A stretch of 12,395 nucleotides of DNA from an uncultured Eubacteriales bacterium (GCA_900547135.1 URFJ01000051.1:1-12395), one strand, 5' to 3'; positions 1 through 7,558 are shown, counted from the first letter of the stretch. The notes: generated from the sequence alone by a model not told the origin. Translations and numbers: made by a program.

Positions 1-355
1 CCGCGGTTTCTGAAAAATTGCTTCCGCCTACGTTAATGCCGGTTATTGCCCCTGATGAATCCATTCCGACCATAATTTCTATTTCGCCACCGTACCCTTG
101 TGTGGTTATCTGTGCCGTATAACCCGCGATATCGCCTCCCTTATATGCGATATAAGCGTTGTCGATGCCTTCTTCGGTTTGAATCTGCTCGAAGTTGTCC
201 ACGCCGGGCAGCACGCTTTCACGCGCCGCATTTGCAGCGGCGATGGTCTGCTCGTCTATAGGCCCCTTTGTTATCGCGTTTGTAAATCCTAGTGCAAGTC
301 CTGCGACAGCCGCAATGAGTAGAAGCTTTAATCCTAACGTTATGATTTTACGCAT
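1..355 (-). CDS. rnfG: RnfG, electron transport complex subunit G (partial, N-terminal 118 residues)
   Basis: RnfG is a membrane-anchored flavoprotein of the Rnf complex. In the family it carries a covalently bound FMN that passes electrons on the outer face of the membrane. The visible part starts MRKIITLGLKLLLIAAVAGL, a single N-terminal membrane anchor at about residues 4-24. An extracytoplasmic region follows, ending in the window with GGSNFSETA, which matches the region where the family has SETPGLG. The C-terminal part with the FMN-attachment threonine (an S-G-A-T type motif) lies beyond the left edge and cannot be judged. The ATG at 355-353 has a strong GGGGAGGT site about 8 bases upstream and overlaps the end of rnfD by 8 bases, so the two genes are probably translationally coupled. 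Identification rests on this N-terminal pattern and on the position directly after rnfC and rnfD. Confidence 0.88.
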   Translation of the reverse strand, partial: MRKIITLGLKLLLIAAVAGLALGFTNAITKGPIDEQTIAAANAARESVLPGVDNFEQIQTEEGIDNAYIAYKGGDIAGYTAQITTQGYGGEIEIMVGMDSSGAITGINVGGSNFSETA

Positions 356-1286
356 TTGACCTTACCTCCCCATACAGCTTAGGAGCAATGAATTTATCTA
401 TTAGGGGCGTTGCAACGTTCATAAGCATTATCGCGTATGTTACGCCCTCCGGATACGAGCCAAACGAGCGTATTATAGCTACAAGAAGCCCGCACCCCAC
501 CGCAAATACTATCTGCCCTTTTCCAGTCATTGGGCTTGTAGTATAATCCGTGGCCATGAATACCGCGCCAAACAGAAGGCCTCCGGAAAGAACCGCTCTT
601 AATGGTTCGCCTGTGAATAATCCTCCGCTTCCCCCAAAAATCCAGATTCCGAGGGCGGCCGTAGCGACCATCACAACAGGGATCGGCCAAGAGATCACCT
701 TTCTAATCAACAGATATATAAAGCCGATCAATATTGCCGCTTTACATACCTCTCCTATGCAGCCAGGGATGTTTCCCATAAAGAGGTCGTAATAGGATTT
801 ATCCAGTCCAGCAAGCGGAGTTGCCGACGTTGCCGCCTCAACCCCCGTGAAATAGGTGGGCGCGGTAAACGTTGTCATATATACCGGCCAGCTTGCAAGC
901 ATTACCGCCCTGGCGGTAATCGCCGGATTAAGAAAATTGTCGCCAATTCCGCCGAACAGCTGTTTAACGATTACTATAGCAAACCCACTGCCAAGCACAG
1001 CTATCCACCACGGCGCTGCTGGAGGAAGATTTAGCGCAAATATAAGGCCAGTAACAACCGCCGAAAGGTCTCCCACACGCGCCTCGCGCTTTGAAAGCCT
1101 TTGCCATGCGTATTCTGATACAACAGCGCTCAAAATGGATAAAAAGATCAAAACGGCAGCCCTTAATCCAAACAGGTACACTCCAAACGCGGTTGCAGGA
1201 AAGAGAGCTATTATCACATCAAGCATTATGGAGCGCACAGAATCGTTCCCTCTTACATGAGGGGCAAGCGATATGGACAGTTTCAT
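348..1286 (-). CDS. rnfD: RnfD, electron transport complex subunit D
   Basis: RnfD is an integral membrane subunit of the ion-translocating ferredoxin:NAD+ oxidoreductase (NqrB/RnfD family) and carries a covalent FMN. The protein is very hydrophobic, with about eight or nine possible membrane segments. Family features visible, numbered from the longer reading: SLAPHVRG near the N-terminus, GGIGDNFLNPAITARA at 115-130, the flavin-attachment motif TSATPL with T159 as the probable FMN threonine, and FMATDYTTSPMTGKGQ at 246-261. I chose the ATG at 1286-1284, giving 312 residues, because AGAGGTG lies 6 bases upstream. The reading frame also opens with a GTG at 1295 that overlaps the rnfC stop, but that GTG has no good binding site. 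The gene follows rnfC by 5 bases and overlaps rnfG by 8, so it belongs to the rnf operon. The length is normal for the family and nothing looks broken. Confidence 0.95.
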   Translation of the reverse strand: MKLSISLAPHVRGNDSVRSIMLDVIIALFPATAFGVYLFGLRAAVLIFLSILSAVVSEYAWQRLSKREARVGDLSAVVTGLIFALNLPPAAPWWIAVLGSGFAIVIVKQLFGGIGDNFLNPAITARAVMLASWPVYMTTFTAPTYFTGVEAATSATPLAGLDKSYYDLFMGNIPGCIGEVCKAAILIGFIYLLIRKVISWPIPVVMVATAALGIWIFGGSGGLFTGEPLRAVLSGGLLFGAVFMATDYTTSPMTGKGQIVFAVGCGLLVAIIRSFGSYPEGVTYAIMLMNVATPLIDKFIAPKLYGEVRSNA

Positions 1287-1291
1287 ATTGT

Positions 1292-2638
1292 TCACCTCTT
1301 ATTCGCCTGTGCGATCCTTTCCTTATTGATTTTAAAAGTCTGGGTCAGATAACGCCTTGCCGGACATGCGTATGAACAGCATCCGCATAAGATACAGTCC
1401 ATGATGTTTGCTCTCTGGGCGCCATTGAGGTCTCCGGCGTCACAGTAGCTTCGAATCAGGTAAGGGTTTAGTCCCACAGGACATGCATTTACGCATCGGG
1501 CGCACCTTATGCATGGGCTTTCTTCAAAGAGCTCCGCCTCCCGAGTATTGAGTACCACAACTCCGCCGGTGCCCTTTACTATGGAAATGCTATGATCCGG
1601 CGCGCAGAAGCCTGTCATCGCCCCTCCCATAATGATCTTGGCCGGTTCACCGTCGTAACCGTCGCAGGCGCCAATAACGTCTTCAAGCATAGTTCCAACT
1701 CTAAGCCTCAAGTTACCAGGGTGCTTAACGTGCCCAGTTACCGTAGTAATCCTGTCAATCAGCGGCCTTCCATCAATTATGGCGTCAGCTATTGCCGCCG
1801 CCGTCGCGACGTTTAATACTACTACTCCAACGTCAATGGGAAGGCCGCGCTGCGGCACTTCCTTTTTTGTTACTGTCTTTATGATTTGCTTTTCGCTTCC
1901 CTGGGGATATTTGGTTTTTATTACCTCTAATTCTATGCCCTCCCTGCCTCTTGAGGCTTCGCGAATGGCAATTACAGCATCGGGCTTATTGTCTTCAATT
2001 GCTATTATTCCACGCTTTACGTCAAGGGCGCGCATTGCGCATCTCAGACCGTCTACCACTTTTAGCGGGGATTCCAACATCAGCCTATGATCGGACGTCA
2101 AATGCGTTTCGCACTCGGCCCCATTTAGTATAATAGTATCGCAACGCTTGCCTTTTGGAAGCGATAGCTTTACGTGAGTAGGAAACGTAGCGCCGCCCAA
2201 TCCGCATATCCCAGCAGCCTTAATGGAGGGAACTATCAATGCCGGACCAACGGCCTCTACGTTGCCGTAGCCCTTTATTTCATCAGACCATGAGTCATTA
2301 AAATCGTTATTTATCACCACGCAGGTCACTGCGCTGGCTCCCAACTGGATTCGAGGTTCCACGGCAACGACTTCGCCGGAAACACTTGAATGCACAGGCA
2401 AGCCCAAAAATCCAACAGGTTCCCCTATCACCTGTCCAAGCTTTACATGGTCGCCCTTTTTTACCAGAGGAATGCTGGGGGCGCCCATATGCATCGCCAT
2501 CGGTATCGCCACGGTGTCAGGGAAAAAATCCCTTATCGCCTTATTACTTGTAAGTGATTTTCCAGCCTTTTCAAGGTGAAGCGGGTGCACGCCTCCCTTA
2601 AAGGAACGCTTCGGCAACAAAAGCACCTTCTTTCTCAA
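1292..2638 (-). CDS. rnfC: RnfC, electron transport complex iron-sulfur subunit C
   Basis: RnfC is the peripheral subunit of Rnf that binds NADH/NAD+ and FMN and carries iron-sulfur clusters on the cytoplasmic side. Visible in order: FKGGVHP near residues 13-19, the family N-terminal signature; the nucleotide/flavin-binding GLGGATFPTHVKL at 146-158; LNGAECETHLTSDHRLM at 171-187; YPQGSEKQ at 244-251; and a soluble-ligand-binding beta-grasp region at about 265-340. Two [4Fe-4S] motifs lie at C376/C379/C382 with C386 and at C415/C418/C421 with C425. The family usually has ECEP where this protein has ECET. The start is uncertain. The frame opens at TTG 2638, just after an in-frame TAA at 2647-2645, and has no good binding site. 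TTG codons 7 and 8 (2620-2615) follow an AGAAAGAAGG stretch and may be the real start, which would remove 6-7 residues. It is the first gene of the operon. Confidence 0.95.
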   Translation of the reverse strand: MRKKVLLLPKRSFKGGVHPLHLEKAGKSLTSNKAIRDFFPDTVAIPMAMHMGAPSIPLVKKGDHVKLGQVIGEPVGFLGLPVHSSVSGEVVAVEPRIQLGASAVTCVVINNDFNDSWSDEIKGYGNVEAVGPALIVPSIKAAGICGLGGATFPTHVKLSLPKGKRCDTIILNGAECETHLTSDHRLMLESPLKVVDGLRCAMRALDVKRGIIAIEDNKPDAVIAIREASRGREGIELEVIKTKYPQGSEKQIIKTVTKKEVPQRGLPIDVGVVVLNVATAAAIADAIIDGRPLIDRITTVTGHVKHPGNLRLRVGTMLEDVIGACDGYDGEPAKIIMGGAMTGFCAPDHSISIVKGTGGVVVLNTREAELFEESPCIRCARCVNACPVGLNPYLIRSYCDAGDLNGAQRANIMDCILCGCCSYACPARRYLTQTFKINKERIAQANKR

Positions 2639-2649
2639 TAATATTTATC

Positions 2650-2658
2650 ATTATAACA
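2650..2658 (-). promoter_or_regulatory. Putative extended -10 promoter of the rnf operon
   Basis: On the minus strand the sequence TG-T-TATAAT, a perfect extended -10 element, runs from 2658 to 2650. No convincing -35 is seen at the right distance, which extended -10 promoters tolerate. Transcription would begin near 2643, only a few bases before the rnfC frame opens, giving a very short leader. An AAGGAG with a following ATG-TTA-TAA lies at 2670-2651, partly inside this element, and leads to no long frame. Moderate confidence only. Confidence 0.45.
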
Positions 2659-2751
2659 TAAATACTCCTTTTATACGACAAATTCATCTCACAAATTTCA
2701 TTAATTATACATAAACAAATGGTATATGCGTAATCATATTCTTATCGCTAC

Positions 2752-2780
2752 TTGACATATGCGTTTTGCAGCGGTATTCT
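2752..2780 (+). promoter_or_regulatory. Sigma-A-type promoter of valS
   Basis: A perfect TTGACA at 2752-2757 is followed after exactly 17 bases by TATTCT at 2775-2780, a near-consensus housekeeping promoter. Transcription would start near 2787, just before the T-box leader. It diverges from the rnf promoter about 95 bases away. Confidence 0.8.
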
Positions 2781-2786
2781 GTTGAT

Positions 2787-3031
2787 GTAATTTGACGATG
2801 AAAAAGAGGAGTACGCTCAAATCCCTCCAAAAGAGAGATGGCTTCACTGGCTGAAAGGGCTGTCAGGTAGGTATGAGCGGAAGGTCGCTTTTGAGTCTCC
2901 GGAGGCGATATGTAGTTTTCGGCGCATGCGCAGCGTTACGGCGTTTTGAGCGGGACGCAATTATTGCGTTCAACAAAGGTGGTACCACGGGTCGGTCCTC
3001 TCGTCCTTTGAACGAGTGGGGCCGTTATTTT
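2787..3031 (+). promoter_or_regulatory. T-box riboswitch (tRNA-Val sensing leader of valS)
   Basis: The leader RNA senses uncharged tRNA-Val and controls read-through into valS. Stem I begins around the AGAGGAGTA at 2805-2813, a typical 5' side of a specifier loop. Above it CTCAAA (2816-2821) pairs with TTTGAG (2890-2895). A distal stem CTGGC/GTCAG closes the loop TGAAAGGGCT and is followed by a GTAGGTA bulge. The probable specifier codon is GUC (Val) at 2895-2897, consistent with the downstream gene; its exact placement is inferred. Stem III is an ACGCAA/TTGCGT hairpin near 2955-2969. The T-box core AAAGGTGGTACCACGG lies at 2975-2990. Its TGGT (2980-2983) would pair with the ACCA end of tRNA-Val. 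The antiterminator is completed by CGTCCTTTGAAC at 3002-3013. Confidence 0.93.
2994..3031 (+). terminator. Regulated intrinsic terminator of the valS T-box
   Basis: The arm GGTCCTCTCGT (2994-3004) pairs with ACGAGTGGGGCC (3012-3023), with one bulged base and G-U pairs, followed by a modest T-rich stretch TTATTTTAT. The arm uses the same TCGT as the antiterminator, so the two structures exclude each other, as expected for a T-box switch. Confidence 0.85.
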
Positions 3032-3050
3032 ATACCGGAGGTGTTATAAT

Positions 3051-5687
3051 ATGGCAATCGAAATGCCAAAAAGCTATGACCACAACAATGTGGAAGAACG
3101 TATTTATTCACAGTGGGAGCAAAAGGGCTACTTTCATGCTGAGGTCAATCATGAAAAACCATCCTATTGCATTGTGATCCCCCCTCCCAATATTACCGGC
3201 CAGCTCCACATGGGTCACGCCCTGGATGAAACCAATCAGGACATCCTTATACGCTATAAGCGCATGTCCGGCTTTGAAGCCCTGTGGGTGCCAGGTACTG
3301 ATCACGCCTCTATTGCAACTGAGGTTAAAATAGTTGAGAAACTGGCTAAGGAAGGCCTTACGAAAAATGATATAGGAAGGGAAGGTTTTCTTGTCAAGGC
3401 CTGGGAATGGAGGGAAGAATACGGCGGAAGGATAATCAATCAGCTGAAAAAGCTTGGTTCTTCCTGTGACTGGTCGCGCGAGCGCTTTACCATGGACGAG
3501 GGATGCAGCAAGGCAGTTACAAAGATCTTTGTAGATCTGTACAATGAAGGCCTGATTTACCGCGGAGACAGGATAATAAACTGGTGTCCGAATTGTAAAA
3601 CAGCGCTGTCCGACGCCGAGGTTGAATATGAGGAGCAATCTAGCAGCCTGTGGCATGTCAGGTACGACGCCCCCGACAAAAGCTATTCAATAACATGCGC
3701 GACTACACGCCCTGAAACCATACTGGGCGACACAGGCATTGCCGTAAACCCGGGCGACGACCGCTACAAACATCTTGTTGGCAAGACCGTAATAGTTCCT
3801 GTAATAGGCAGGGAAATCCCAATTGTCGCCGACGAATACGTTGAAATGGATTTTGGAACCGGCGCAGTTAAGATTACTCCGTCCCACGACCCGAACGATT
3901 TCGAGGTTGGCATGCGAACAGACCTTCCTGGTATGCTAGTGTTTACCGAGGATGGGCATATAAACAGGCTTGGTGGAAAATACGAGGGCCTTACAACCAA
4001 GGAGTGCCGGAAGCAATTCGTGCTGGATCTTGACCAGGCGGGCGCGCTTGTAAAAATTGAGCCATACACCCATAATGTAGGCGTATGCTATAGATGCCAC
4101 GCTACGGTAGAGCCGATGGTTTCAAAACAGTGGTTTGTTTCTGTAAAGGAATTGGCCCAGCCTGCGCTTGGGGCTGTTAAGAGCGGAGAGATTAAATTTG
4201 TTCCGGAGCGTTTCAGCAAAACTTACTACAACTGGATGGAAAACATTCGTGATTGGTGTATATCCAGGCAGCTTTGGTGGGGGCATCGCATCCCAGCATG
4301 GTATTGCGATAGCTGTAACGCGGCCATAGTTCAGGAAGAAACTCCACAGCGCTGCCCAAAATGCGGCGGGAGCGTGCATCAGGACGAAGATGTTCTGGAT
4401 ACCTGGTTCTCATCGGGCCTGTGGCCGTTTTCAACGCTTGGATGGCCTGACAAGACGCCGGAGTTGGAATATTTCTATCCAACTAACACCCTGGTAACGG
4501 GCTATGATATAATTTTCTTCTGGATTGCGCGAATGATCATGTTTGGCAAGCATATCATGGGAGAACGCCCATTTGATACGGTTTACGTTCATGGTATCAT
4601 GAGGGACGAACAGGGGCGCAAGATGTCAAAATCGCTTGCCAACGGAATCGACCCGCTTGAAATAATACGTGATTATGGAGCCGACTCGCTTAGATTTAGC
4701 CTTATAACCGGAACGACCGCTGGAGGCGACATGCGCTTCCAGATAAAAAAGGTTGAGGCCGCCCGTAACTTCTGCAATAAGGTTTACAACGCCACACGCT
4801 TTGTAATAATGAATGCCGAGGATGCGGACATCGGTGAAATCGACGTAACACTACTTGATATTGCCGATAAATGGATACTGTACAGGTTGAATTCCGTAAT
4901 ACGCGATGTTACGTCCAGCCTTGACTCTTTTGACCTAAATCTGGCAGCTCAAAAGATATACGATTTTATCTGGTCAGAATTTTGCGACTGGTATATTGAA
5001 ATGGCGAAGCCAAGACTTTATGGCGAAAACCAGGATGAAAAGCGCAATGTGCTTGCAGTGCTAATACATACTCTAGGTTCAAGTATGAAGCTTCTTCACC
5101 CCTTTATGCCGTTTATAACCGAGGAGTTGTATCAGAATCTGCCTAAATCGGATGACAGCATAATGATTTCCAGCTGGCCAAAAGCAGATCCGGCATTCGA
5201 TTTTATTGGGGACGCTTTGGCTGCTGAGGAGATTATGGAGCTTATACGCGCTATACGCAATACCCGTGTCGAATTGGATGTACCCGCTTCAAGGCGCACG
5301 TCAATCGTACTGGTAACGCAGAAGGATAATGAGGACATTGCCAATAGCGCCTCAATATACTTCATGCGGCTTGCCTCAGCCCATGAGGTTAAGGTACAGC
5401 AGGATAAAACGGGCGTACCTGGGAATGCGGTCAGCGTTGTTTCTAAATTTGCAACAGCGTATATGCCCCTTGATGAACTGATTGATGTATCCAAAGAAAT
5501 CGAACGTATAAATAAGGAAATTAAGCGGATCGGCGGCGAGATCGCTCGAGCTGAGGGCAAGCTGAACAATCAGGGATTTATGTCCAAGGCGCCTGAAAAA
5601 GTGGTTCAAGAGGAGAGGGATAAACTGGAGTCATATACGAAGCTTATGGATAAGCTTAAAGCAAGGTACGGAGAATTAACAAAATAG
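3051..5687 (+). CDS. valS: Valyl-tRNA synthetase (ValRS)
   Basis: A class I aminoacyl-tRNA synthetase that joins valine to tRNA-Val in the cytoplasm and edits mischarged threonine. Visible: the class I signature as HMGH at 53-56 within PPNITGQLHMGHALDETNQD; GTDHASIATE shortly after; zinc-type cysteine pairs C179/C182 with C346/C349; an editing domain including TTRPETILGDTGIAVNPGD; a second zinc knuckle C419/C422/C435/C438; DEDVLDTWFSSGLWPFSTLG; and KMSKS at 524-528. The ValRS-like GTTAGGDMRF follows, then the anticodon-binding region. The C-terminal 65 residues or so (LIDVSKEIERINKEIKRIGG onward) form the coiled-coil tRNA-binding arm typical of bacterial ValRS. At 878 residues it is of normal length. 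The ATG follows a GGAGGTG site at a good distance. Expression is controlled by the upstream promoter and T-box. It appears to be a single-gene unit, ending in a hairpin. Confidence 0.98.
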   Translation: MAIEMPKSYDHNNVEERIYSQWEQKGYFHAEVNHEKPSYCIVIPPPNITGQLHMGHALDETNQDILIRYKRMSGFEALWVPGTDHASIATEVKIVEKLAKEGLTKNDIGREGFLVKAWEWREEYGGRIINQLKKLGSSCDWSRERFTMDEGCSKAVTKIFVDLYNEGLIYRGDRIINWCPNCKTALSDAEVEYEEQSSSLWHVRYDAPDKSYSITCATTRPETILGDTGIAVNPGDDRYKHLVGKTVIVPVIGREIPIVADEYVEMDFGTGAVKITPSHDPNDFEVGMRTDLPGMLVFTEDGHINRLGGKYEGLTTKECRKQFVLDLDQAGALVKIEPYTHNVGVCYRCHATVEPMVSKQWFVSVKELAQPALGAVKSGEIKFVPERFSKTYYNWMENIRDWCISRQLWWGHRIPAWYCDSCNAAIVQEETPQRCPKCGGSVHQDEDVLDTWFSSGLWPFSTLGWPDKTPELEYFYPTNTLVTGYDIIFFWIARMIMFGKHIMGERPFDTVYVHGIMRDEQGRKMSKSLANGIDPLEIIRDYGADSLRFSLITGTTAGGDMRFQIKKVEAARNFCNKVYNATRFVIMNAEDADIGEIDVTLLDIADKWILYRLNSVIRDVTSSLDSFDLNLAAQKIYDFIWSEFCDWYIEMAKPRLYGENQDEKRNVLAVLIHTLGSSMKLLHPFMPFITEELYQNLPKSDDSIMISSWPKADPAFDFIGDALAAEEIMELIRAIRNTRVELDVPASRRTSIVLVTQKDNEDIANSASIYFMRLASAHEVKVQQDKTGVPGNAVSVVSKFATAYMPLDELIDVSKEIERINKEIKRIGGEIARAEGKLNNQGFMSKAPEKVVQEERDKLESYTKLMDKLKARYGELTK

Positions 5688-5693
5688 GTTGAC

Positions 5694-5715
5694 GGGCGGG
5701 GCTGTAACCCCGCCC
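5694..5715 (+). terminator. GC-rich hairpin after valS (probable terminator)
   Basis: GGGCGGGG (5694-5701) and CCCCGCCC (5708-5715) form a perfect 8-bp stem with loop CTGTAA, starting 6 bases after the valS stop. There is no T-tract afterwards (TCACATACAG follows), so it is not a textbook intrinsic terminator. It may act in pausing, factor-dependent ending or 3'-end protection. Confidence 0.6.
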
Positions 5716-5749
5716 TCACATACAGACGACAAGTTTAAATAAACTATTA

Positions 5750-5778
5750 TTGCACATATATCGACATAATGATAGAAT
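5750..5778 (+). promoter_or_regulatory. Promoter of the glycosyltransferase-plsY operon
   Basis: TTGCAC (5750-5755) and TAGAAT (5773-5778) are separated by exactly 17 bases, giving a plausible sigma-A promoter with a start near 5785. The downstream leader is only about 30 bases. Confidence 0.6.
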
Positions 5779-5816
5779 GATATAGAATTAATTTAAAGGT
5801 GTGATCCTGAGAAGTT

Positions 5817-6938
5817 ATGAAAGTTCTTGTGCTCACTACTAATACGGGCGGCGGACACAATTCCGCAGCCCGTGCTGTAACGGAGGCATTCAGACAGCTA
5901 GGCTGTGCTGTCTCTCTTAAGGATAGCCTCGCGCTTATAAACAGGCGTGCTTCTCATATAACTGAAGCAACGTATGTATCTATAGTACGTAATGTCCCGG
6001 GCGTATTTGGGTTTCTATATAAGGCGGGCAGGCTCATAAGTACACCTAAGCACAAATCCGTAGTTTATTTTGCAAATACAATAGGCGTAAAAAAGCTGTA
6101 CGATTATATACTTCAATATAATCCAGATGCTATAATTACCTCTCATCTGTTTTGCGCCCACGAGCTTACCTATATAAAACGTAGTCTTGGTGGATTGCCG
6201 TATACTGCGGGTATAATGACGGACTATACCTGCCAGCCTTTCTGGGAGGATACGGAGCTTGACGAATATTTTACTCCACATGAATCGCTTACAGACCTTT
6301 TTGTAGCTCACGGTATTAATCGGGACAAACTTAGGCCTTATGGTATTCCAGTAAGCCCCGCATGCTATAAACGACTGCCTGTCAGAGAAGCAAAGATCAA
6401 ATATGGTTATAACCAAAACGCCTCTCATATAATGCTTATTGGCGGAAGCATGGGAGCTGGAAAGCTGGATGCCGTGGTCGGGCCACTTATCGGTTCGCTT
6501 TATGGAGTTCAGGTTACGGTAGTTTGCGGGTCCAATCAAAAGCTATACGAGCGACTGCAATGCCAATACAGAGGCAATTCCAATATACATATAAAAGGAT
6601 TGGTTTCACCGCTGTATCCCCTGATGGATACGGCCGATATTATACTCGCCAAGGCCGGCGGACTTACCTCCACAGAAGTAGTAACAAAATGCATTCCATA
6701 TGTGGTTGTTAACCCAATCAACGGTGTTGAAACCGAAAACTCCGAGTATTTATCCAACCATGGGCTTGCGCTTTATGCTACGGACGAAGAAACCGCGGTT
6801 ACTTATACAAAGCAGCTGCTCCGCGATGAAAATATGAGGCGGGACATGACAGCGGCTCAAATGACGGGGATTCAGCGCGATTCCGGAGTAAGGATAGCGC
6901 GGCATGTTGTTAGGCATTTAAGGAAAAACAACAGTTAG
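5817..6938 (+). CDS. UgtP/MGDG-synthase-like diacylglycerol glycosyltransferase (GT28 family)
   Basis: Resembles processive diacylglycerol glycosyltransferases, which transfer sugar from UDP-glucose or UDP-galactose to diacylglycerol at the inner membrane face and make glycolipids and lipoteichoic acid anchors. The N-terminus MKVLVLTTNTGGGHNSAARA carries the GGGHN motif (11-15) of the MGDG-synthase N-terminal domain. The C-terminal half is a GT28/GT-B donor domain, with GGSMGAGK at 209-216 and the nucleotide-sugar-binding region AKAGGLTSTE at 278-287 followed by NPINGVETENSEYL at 299-312. There is no signal peptide, as expected for a peripheral enzyme. Length 373 is normal for the family. The ATG fits the family start, and an in-frame TGA lies 9 bases upstream. 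The binding site is weak: GAGAAG is very close and AAAGGTG is 16 bases away. A PlsY-like gene follows immediately, supporting a lipid role. Exact sugar and lipid acceptor cannot be read from the sequence, so I give no gene symbol. Confidence 0.88.
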   Translation: MKVLVLTTNTGGGHNSAARAVTEAFRQLGCAVSLKDSLALINRRASHITEATYVSIVRNVPGVFGFLYKAGRLISTPKHKSVVYFANTIGVKKLYDYILQYNPDAIITSHLFCAHELTYIKRSLGGLPYTAGIMTDYTCQPFWEDTELDEYFTPHESLTDLFVAHGINRDKLRPYGIPVSPACYKRLPVREAKIKYGYNQNASHIMLIGGSMGAGKLDAVVGPLIGSLYGVQVTVVCGSNQKLYERLQCQYRGNSNIHIKGLVSPLYPLMDTADIILAKAGGLTSTEVVTKCIPYVVVNPINGVETENSEYLSNHGLALYATDEETAVTYTKQLLRDENMRRDMTAAQMTGIQRDSGVRIARHVVRHLRKNNS

Positions 6939-6949
6939 GAGGAATGCTT

Positions 6950-7558
6950 GTGTACGCAATCAATGTAATTCTTTGGACCGCAGCAGGATATCTTTCCGGC
7001 GGGGTACTGTTTTCCTACCTAATTCCAAAGGCGCTGTTTAATAAAGACGTAAGGGATTTTAACGAAGACAAAAATCCTGGTGCTGCCAATGCATTTAGAG
7101 CATGCGGTTTGCTGATCGGCCTGCTGTGCGTCTTGCTGGATGTTATTAAAGCTGCAGCTCCCGTAAAGCTGGCGATAACTGTGGGAGGACTAGACGGCAT
7201 AGCATTAATACCCGCCGCTATAGCTCCGGTTATCGGCCATGCTTTTCCACCGTACTTCCGGATACACGGAGGAAAAGCGATAGCCGCTAGCTTTGGCGTA
7301 CTACTTGGATTATTCCCCGATTATAAGGTTGTAGTTCTGTGGGCCGCATCAATATTGGTAATGCTTCCATTCCTTTGGCGTAACCACGCCAAGCTGATCA
7401 TGGCCAGTTCTTCAGCATACAGCATTGCGTGCGTAGTATTATATCTTTCACATTTACATATATGGATAATAGCTGTTTCTATAACCGCTATACTATGGTA
7501 TAAACATCTTCCGGAGATATTTAGGGACAAGAGGGCGGCAAGGGCAAAATTGTCCTAA
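6950..7558 (+). CDS. PlsY-family (acyl-phosphate:glycerol-3-phosphate acyltransferase-like) membrane protein
   Basis: PlsY enzymes move an acyl group from acyl-phosphate to glycerol-3-phosphate, the first step of phospholipid synthesis. The protein is hydrophobic, with several membrane segments. Family-like motifs, numbered from the GTG start: EDKNPGAANAFR (39-50) in place of GSGNxGATN; LLDVIKAAAP (62-71) in place of the DxxKG motif; and GHAFPPYFRIHGGKAIAASFG (97-117) in place of GHxFPxxxxxxGGKGVAT. The glycine after the lysine is alanine in both KG motifs, so this is a divergent member and its activity on glycerol-3-phosphate is not certain. I chose GTG 6950 (202 residues) because AGGAGG at 6937-6942 is 7 bases from it. 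The in-frame ATG at 6944 is only one base from that site. The site overlaps the stop of the glycosyltransferase gene, so the two genes form an operon. Confidence 0.85.
   Translation: MYAINVILWTAAGYLSGGVLFSYLIPKALFNKDVRDFNEDKNPGAANAFRACGLLIGLLCVLLDVIKAAAPVKLAITVGGLDGIALIPAAIAPVIGHAFPPYFRIHGGKAIAASFGVLLGLFPDYKVVVLWAASILVMLPFLWRNHAKLIMASSSAYSIACVVLYLSHLHIWIIAVSITAILWYKHLPEIFRDKRAARAKLS

Noticed and set aside
98..292. Short plus-strand frame opposite rnfG
   Set aside because: The opposite strand encodes a recognisable RnfG N-terminus that extends through the whole stretch.
2922..2931. GCGCATGCGC perfect 10-bp palindrome
   Set aside because: Lies inside the T-box leader between stem I and stem III and is most simply part of its folded structure rather than an operator.
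3108..3656. Open frame of 182 codons antisense to valS
   Set aside because: It lies wholly opposite a clearly conserved valS region, has no recognisable motif and is explained by the codon pattern of valS.
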